Below are positions 5,099-8,024 of a stretch of 8,024 bases of DNA, in pieces (position 1 is the first letter of the stretch; each line of letters opens with the position of its first letter). The stretch is from NCBI GenBank assembly GCA_902796895.1, contig CADBQV010000082.1, positions 1 to 8,024 of the forward strand, given 5' to 3'. A program made the position numbers and the translations under genes. The DNA comes from an uncultured Erysipelotrichaceae bacterium. Its GTDB lineage: Bacteria; Bacillota_I; Bacilli_A; Acholeplasmatales; Anaeroplasmataceae. The notes under the pieces are model-generated. The model was not told the DNA's origin. It saw only the letters and a program-made list of their open reading frames with translations, and made no database searches.

Positions 5099-7453
5099 CT
5101 ATTTTTCTAATACTAAAGCTGTATATGATCCACCTAAGCTATAAGATATAACTAATACCTTATTTAATTCGCTTGAAGAAACCTTTGTAGCTTTTGCATT
5201 TTTATTTTCAATTTCATAACCATTAATTTCTTTAATATCGCCAGATAGCATTAATGCTGCTGTTGCAAATGACATAGCGGCACCTGCTGCTCTTGCTTCA
5301 CCAACTTTTTCTTTAATTTCAACAGTCTTTATCTTATTAAACATCTTAGATAAAACATTTAATTCAACATCATCTGTATCCTTATTACCATTAGCAAAGC
5401 CAAATACTACATTAATAGAATTAATATCAACATTTGCATCTTTAAGTGCTAAATTAATAGCCTTTTCTAATGCTTCATCAGTATTTTTAATTGTTTTAAT
5501 ATCACATGATTTATGAGCCATACCATAGCCTAAAACATGAGCGTATGCTTTTTTATCTGTATTCTTTTCAAGCATTATAGATACAGAACCATCTGATAAA
5601 TTGAATCCATTAGAATTACTAAATGGTTTAACAACATTATTTGTAGATAATTTTTCAGTATCGTATAATGTTTTAATTATTTCAACATTTTCATCAGTAC
5701 CTGTAGCGATAACTGCTTTTTCTTTATTCTTTCTTAAGATATCCATTGCATATGCAACTGATTGAATACCTGATTGGCTACCATTTGTAATTGTTACATT
5801 ATATCCTTTTACACCAGATACAATTGATAAATAACCACCAGCTGCATTATATACTGTATTAGGGAAATTAAATGCTGAACCAAATGCATTACCTTTTTCA
5901 GTAATATTTTGTTGGAATTGTAAGCATGTTGCAAGAGCACCTTCACTTGTACCAACTACAATACCAATATCTGTTGCAGTATTATCATTTAATTCATAAT
6001 TAGCATCTTTAATTGCCTTCATACCAGATACAACTTGAAGCTTAGATAAATTATCATGCTTTCTAAAAGTCATACCAGCATTAAATTCATCATAATCACT
6101 TCTTGTAGTTGTTGAATTTAAAGATGATGCTTCTAAATTAGAATTTAATATACCATTTATAAAATCTTCTTTGTTGTTACCAAATGGAGATACAATACCT
6201 AAACCTGTAACAGCAACCTTTTCATTTGAAGTTTTAACATCATATTTACCTTTTTCTTTTGTAAATACGATTGATGCATTGTTTCCACCAAATGCGAAGC
6301 TATTAGACATAACTACATCTAATTCTTTTTTCTTTGCTTTATTAGGAACAAAATCAATTTTACGTGCATTTTCCTTTAAGCTTTCTAAATCATCGTCACT
6401 ATAGCCAAGTGTAGGTAGGACAACATTTTCAGTTAAGCATTTAATTGCAAATACTGCCTCAATTGCACCAGCTGCACCTAAGCAGTGACCAACCATAGCT
6501 TTAGTTGAAGATACTGATAAATTATCATTTTCATTATCAAAAATTGTATGTAAGCTTAAGAATTCAGCATAATCATTTTTATGTGTACCTGTACCATGAG
6601 CATTGATATATCCAATATCCTTTTTATCAATATTTGAAGTTTCAATTGCCCAGTTAATAGCGTTCATTTGACCTTCGCCATCTTCTCTTGGTGCAGTTAT
6701 ATGATGAGCATCTGATGATACACCTGATCCTAATACTTCACAATAAATCTTAGCATTTCTCTTTTTAGCATGTTCATAAGATTCAACTACTACAACACCT
6801 GAACCCTCACCAAGTGTAATACCTGTACAATGGTTAAATGGAGAGCAAGGATTAGAATCTAGTGCATGTAGTGCTAAAAATCCTGCATAAGGTACTGATG
6901 CGAATGCATCTGTTCCACCTGCTAAAACAACATCAGCTTTTCCTGCTCTAATTAAATCACAAGCATAAGAAATAGAAATTGTACCAGCTGCACAAGCATT
7001 AGCTACGTTTGTAACTACACCACCGATATTGAAATATGCTGCAACATCATTTGCAATTTTAGATATTGGCATATTTTTAATATCATTTTCATCCATGTTA
7101 TTTTCATAATAATGCGCAATTGATACGGCACCACCAACACATGAACCCATGATTACTGATACTCTTTCAGAACCATCAAATGAAGTTAATTTAGCATCAG
7201 CCATAGCTTCCTTTGCTGCTTTAATAGCGAATACAGATACTCTATCCATATTATTTGTACCATCTACGCTAGATAAATCAAAATTTTTAACCTCTGCTGC
7301 TAAATTAGCATAACAATCCTTTGTATCAAGTGAAGTAGTCTTTTTTATTCCTGATACACTATTTAATGCGTTATTAAAGCATTCATCAACATTATGTCCA
7401 ATTGCTGAAATCATACCTAAGCCTGATATCACACAACGATTTTTATTATCCAT
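5099..7453 (-). CDS. Double ketosynthase: active KAS I/II domain fused to a degenerate, chain-length-factor-like KAS domain
   Basis: A 784-aa protein made of two complete-length FabF-type thiolase-fold domains in tandem; ordinary FabF is about 410 aa. Domain 1 (about 1-400) keeps the full decarboxylating condensation site: C154 in NACAAG (152-157), H286 in HGTGT (286-290), K318 and H323 in STKAMVGH, plus the gating loop SFAFGGNN (385-392). Domain 2 (about 411-784) restarts with VAVTGLGIVSPFG, parallel to CVISGLGMISAIG in domain 1. At the nucleophile position it reads NGSQSG (557-562), with S559 aligned to Cys. The HGTGT block is replaced by FGFANGN (684-690), and VGH becomes VGE (E719). It is therefore predicted to be catalytically dead and structural, like the KS-beta/chain length factor of type II polyketide synthases. 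The frame is continuous across the junction, so this is a fusion and not two overlapping genes. AAGGAG (7469-7464) precedes the ATG by 10 nt. No FabF or FabB of normal form is in the window, so this is likely the elongating enzyme of the cluster. FabF-like identity is secure; the chain-length role is inference. Confidence 0.93.
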   Translation of the reverse strand: MDNKNRCVISGLGMISAIGHNVDECFNNALNSVSGIKKTTSLDTKDCYANLAAEVKNFDLSSVDGTNNMDRVSVFAIKAAKEAMADAKLTSFDGSERVSVIMGSCVGGAVSIAHYYENNMDENDIKNMPISKIANDVAAYFNIGGVVTNVANACAAGTISISYACDLIRAGKADVVLAGGTDAFASVPYAGFLALHALDSNPCSPFNHCTGITLGEGSGVVVVESYEHAKKRNAKIYCEVLGSGVSSDAHHITAPREDGEGQMNAINWAIETSNIDKKDIGYINAHGTGTHKNDYAEFLSLHTIFDNENDNLSVSSTKAMVGHCLGAAGAIEAVFAIKCLTENVVLPTLGYSDDDLESLKENARKIDFVPNKAKKKELDVVMSNSFAFGGNNASIVFTKEKGKYDVKTSNEKVAVTGLGIVSPFGNNKEDFINGILNSNLEASSLNSTTTRSDYDEFNAGMTFRKHDNLSKLQVVSGMKAIKDANYELNDNTATDIGIVVGTSEGALATCLQFQQNITEKGNAFGSAFNFPNTVYNAAGGYLSIVSGVKGYNVTITNGSQSGIQSVAYAMDILRKNKEKAVIATGTDENVEIIKTLYDTEKLSTNNVVKPFSNSNGFNLSDGSVSIMLEKNTDKKAYAHVLGYGMAHKSCDIKTIKNTDEALEKAINLALKDANVDINSINVVFGFANGNKDTDDVELNVLSKMFNKIKTVEIKEKVGEARAAGAAMSFATAALMLSGDIKEINGYEIENKNAKATKVSSSELNKVLVISYSLGGSYTALVLEK

Positions 7454-7485
7454 TTTTTATAATCTCCTTTTTTATGATTAAATAG

Positions 7486-7518
7486 AAAAAAATAATTGCA
7501 AGCCTATAAGCTTGCAAT
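7486..7518 (-). terminator. Intrinsic terminator / attenuator between the first ACP and the ketosynthase
   Basis: Reading the minus strand, ATTGCAAGC (7518-7510) and GCTTGCAAT (7503-7495) form a perfect 9-bp stem around a 6-nt loop (7509-7504). Two nt later comes a run of seven T (7492-7486). The T run is on the minus-strand side only, so the element is oriented for the cluster. It starts 6 nt after the ACP stop and ends about 17 nt before the ketosynthase Shine-Dalgarno sequence. The stem has only four G-C pairs, so termination is probably partial, giving a short ACP mRNA plus a read-through operon mRNA. Confidence 0.8.
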
Positions 7519-7524
7519 CATAAA

Positions 7525-7767
7525 CTACATATGGGCAACAATATAAGCTGCTAAACTATCAATATTCTTGAAATTAGCTTTATCAATTCCTGATGTTGAA
7601 ACACCAAATGTATCGTCAATAAATGAAATTAATTCTATTGAGTCAATTGAATCAAGACCAATTCCTTCACCGAATAAAATAGTATCATACTCTAAATCGC
7701 TTGGATCTACTCCTAAGTTATTAACGAAGAAATCCTTTAATTGTTGTTTTACTTCCATTTCAGTCAT
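7525..7767 (-). CDS. Acyl carrier protein (first gene of the cluster)
   Basis: Acyl carrier protein of 80 aa. The phosphopantetheine site is S40 in GLDSIDSIELISF (37-49). This matches the D-S-I/L-D-x-I/V-E-L form seen in fatty-acid ACPs and also common in carriers of type II polyketide and aryl-polyene clusters. Helix I (EVKQQLKDFFVNNLGV) and a C-terminal helix (DSLAAYIVAHM) are recognisable. The start is ATG 7767: AAAGGAGA (7782-7775) sits 7 nt upstream. A longer frame opening at TTG 7788 would place that Shine-Dalgarno sequence inside the coding region, so it is rejected. The gene lies about 60 nt downstream of the predicted transcription start and is followed 6 nt after its stop by an intrinsic terminator. 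It may therefore be expressed at a higher level than the genes behind it, as is usual for abundant ACPs. No FabD or AcpS is nearby to reveal its partner. Confidence 0.94.
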   Translation of the reverse strand: MTEMEVKQQLKDFFVNNLGVDPSDLEYDTILFGEGIGLDSIDSIELISFIDDTFGVSTSGIDKANFKNIDSLAAYIVAHM

Positions 7768-7774
7768 ATAAAAT

Positions 7775-7782
7775 TCTCCTTT
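7775..7782 (-). promoter_or_regulatory. Ribosome binding site fixing the start of the first ACP
   Basis: AAAGGAGA on the minus strand lies 7 nt before ATG 7767. It decides for this ATG over the TTG 21 nt upstream in the same frame. Confidence 0.88.
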
Positions 7783-7801
7783 AATCAAACATTTAATTCA
7801 C

Positions 7802-7819
7802 TTATATTATTAAATATAA
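7802..7819. repeat. AT-only inverted repeat in the 5' UTR of the cluster
   Basis: TTATATT (7802-7808) and AATATAA (7813-7819) are perfect 7-nt arms around a 4-nt loop, about 10 nt downstream of the predicted transcription start. It could be an operator overlapping the initiation region or a weak mRNA hairpin; with no G-C pairs the hairpin would be unstable. Shorter outer arms CATTT (7790-7794) and AAATG (7822-7826) flank it. Confidence 0.25.
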
Positions 7820-7834
7820 ACAAATGACATCGTA

Positions 7835-7863
7835 ATTATAATATGTAATAATGAAAATGTCAA
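7835..7863 (-). promoter_or_regulatory. Sigma-70/sigma-A promoter of the cluster
   Basis: On the minus strand TTGACA (7863-7858) is separated by exactly 17 nt from TATAAT (7840-7835); both hexamers and the spacer are perfect consensus. Transcription would start near 7828-7830, giving a 5' UTR of about 60 nt before the ACP ATG at 7767. Such a promoter suits a highly expressed housekeeping operon or one that needs a repressor. Confidence 0.88.
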
Positions 7864-7886
7864 GCGAACTAAACATTATTTAAAGG

Positions 7887-7905
7887 ATAAATATATAATA
7901 TTTAT
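7887..7905. repeat. Perfect inverted repeat upstream of the cluster promoter, possible operator
   Basis: ATAAATAT and ATATTTAT form perfect 8-nt arms around a 3-nt spacer, 23 nt upstream of the -35 box of the minus-strand promoter and between the two divergent promoters. The size (19 bp, two-fold symmetry) suits a dimeric regulator, but the arms are entirely A/T and such palindromes arise by chance in DNA this AT-rich. It does not match the FapR or FabT consensus as I know them. Confidence 0.3.
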
Positions 7906-7924
7906 TCATTGTTAATTGAAAAAG

Positions 7925-7975
7925 TAAATTCCGCTGGAAATAGTTGAACTTTATGATTTGTAAAACTAAATTCCG
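7925..7975. repeat. Direct repeat TAAATTCCG, two copies 42 bp apart
   Basis: Identical 9-mers at 7925-7933 and 7967-7975 are spaced by 42 bp, close to four helical turns, so both would face the same side of the DNA. The second copy lies just before the plus-strand extended -10. The first sits in TTCCGCTGGAA (7929-7939), a short inverted repeat. They could be regulator sites for the divergent promoter. Confidence 0.3.
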
Positions 7976-7979
7976 TTCA

Positions 7980-7988
7980 TGGTATAAT
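7980..7988 (+). promoter_or_regulatory. Divergent extended -10 promoter (plus strand)
   Basis: TGGTATAAT is a TGn motif followed by a perfect -10 hexamer. The best -35-like sequence, TTGTAA at 7958-7963, is 19 nt upstream, which is long, but extended -10 promoters tolerate a weak -35. Transcription would start near 7995 and run rightwards out of the window, divergent from the cluster. Confidence 0.6.
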
Positions 7989-8014
7989 AATAGTTACCTT
8001 AGTTTTGGCTGTGG

Positions 8015-8020
8015 GGAGGT
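8015..8020 (+). promoter_or_regulatory. Probable ribosome binding site of a divergent gene starting beyond the window
   Basis: GGAGGT, within GGGGAGGTATAC at the right edge, is a strong match to the anti-Shine-Dalgarno sequence. With only 4 nt left after it, a start codon would lie at or just beyond base 8025. The short leader from the extended -10 promoter (about 20-25 nt to this site) fits a mRNA 5' end. The start of a structured RNA is an alternative that cannot be tested from this fragment. Confidence 0.5.
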
Positions 8021-8024
8021 ATAC

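Larger units (their letters stand above)
1..7767 (-). other. Probable single operon: ACP - double KAS - fabG - fabZ - flavoprotein - ACP - accBCDA
   Basis: All ten genes point the same way. Intergenic gaps from the ketosynthase onward are 12 nt or less. Overlaps: ATGA at fabG/fabZ; TAATG at flavoprotein/ACP, ACP/accB and accD/accA; about 26 nt at accC/accD. The only longer gap (71 nt, between the first ACP and the ketosynthase) holds a terminator-like hairpin, so transcription of the distal nine genes probably depends on read-through or on an undetected promoter. No promoter with good -35 and -10 hexamers was seen inside the cluster. The left end of the operon is outside the window. Confidence 0.8.

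Noticed and set aside
6171..6404. Plus-strand 77-codon frame inside the double ketosynthase
   Set aside because: It is antisense to the linker region of the fusion, with no ribosome binding site or motif. It is a shadow frame.
5099..7453. Two separate ketosynthase genes rather than a fusion
   Set aside because: The frame is open through the junction near residue 405, and no stop, Shine-Dalgarno sequence or Met start is seen just before the second domain (KTSNEKVAVTGLG).
7568..7771. Plus-strand 67-codon frame over the first ACP
   Set aside because: It is antisense to the ACP with no start signal; the ACP frame has the motif and Shine-Dalgarno sequence.
7768..7788. Upstream extension of the first ACP to a TTG codon (MIKGEFY...)
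   Set aside because: The extension translates through the AAAGGAGA ribosome binding site and has none of its own; ATG 7767 is correctly spaced.
1..8024. CRISPR array, tRNA/rRNA genes, insertion sequences or phage genes
   Set aside because: No regularly spaced repeats, no tRNA or rRNA signatures, no transposase or terminal inverted repeats; coding sequence fills nearly all of the window.
7768..8024. FapR or FabT operator upstream of the cluster
   Set aside because: I looked for TTAGTACCTnnnACTAA-like and TTTGAnTATCAAA-like palindromes on both strands and saw none; the palindromes present are A/T only.

Overview
The window is a lipid-biosynthesis locus from an AT-rich, low-GC bacterium. It looks like a Bacillota (Firmicutes) genome, possibly near the Erysipelotrichia or Mollicutes-like lineages. 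Reasons: strong AGGAGG-type ribosome binding sites, a sigma-70 promoter with perfect consensus hexamers, strong A/T preference at wobble positions, and the separate-subunit accBCDA order. TGA is read as stop (fabG ends in TGA, TGG encodes Trp), so this is not a code-4 mycoplasma. The lineage is inference; the gene content is read directly.

Every recognisable gene lies on the minus strand, so the cluster reads from right to left. Right end (7768-8024): a regulatory region. On the minus strand it has a TTGACA-17 bp-TATAAT promoter for the cluster. On the plus strand it has an extended -10 promoter and, at the very edge, a GGAGGT motif, suggesting a divergent transcript that leaves the window. 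Then, in transcription order: an acyl carrier protein (7525-7767); a 9-bp intrinsic terminator or attenuator (7486-7518); a 784-residue double ketosynthase with one active and one degenerate half (5099-7453); 3-oxoacyl-ACP reductase fabG (4358-5089); dehydratase fabZ (3915-4361); a flavodoxin-fold oxidoreductase with a CX2CX2CX7C cysteine cluster (3159-3902); a second acyl carrier protein (2929-3159); then acetyl-CoA carboxylase accB, accC, accD and the N-terminal 92 codons of accA, which runs off the left edge.

From fabG to accA the genes are spaced by 12 nt or less or overlap. Three junctions are TAATG and one is ATGA, so this is a tightly coupled operon. Acetyl-CoA carboxylase would supply malonyl-CoA. 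The ACPs carry the growing chain, the ketosynthase extends it, FabG reduces and FabZ dehydrates. No recognisable enoyl reductase (FabI/FabK/FabL/FabV), malonyl transacylase (FabD) or KAS III (FabH) is in the window.

The most unusual element is the ketosynthase fusion. Its N-terminal half keeps the Cys-His-His site, while its C-terminal half has lost all three residues, as in the chain-length-factor subunits of type II polyketide and aryl-polyene systems, but here on one polypeptide. With two ACPs and no visible enoyl reductase, the locus is either a remodelled fatty-acid synthase or a highly reducing type II polyketide/polyene pathway carrying its own malonyl-CoA supply. The sequence alone does not decide between them.
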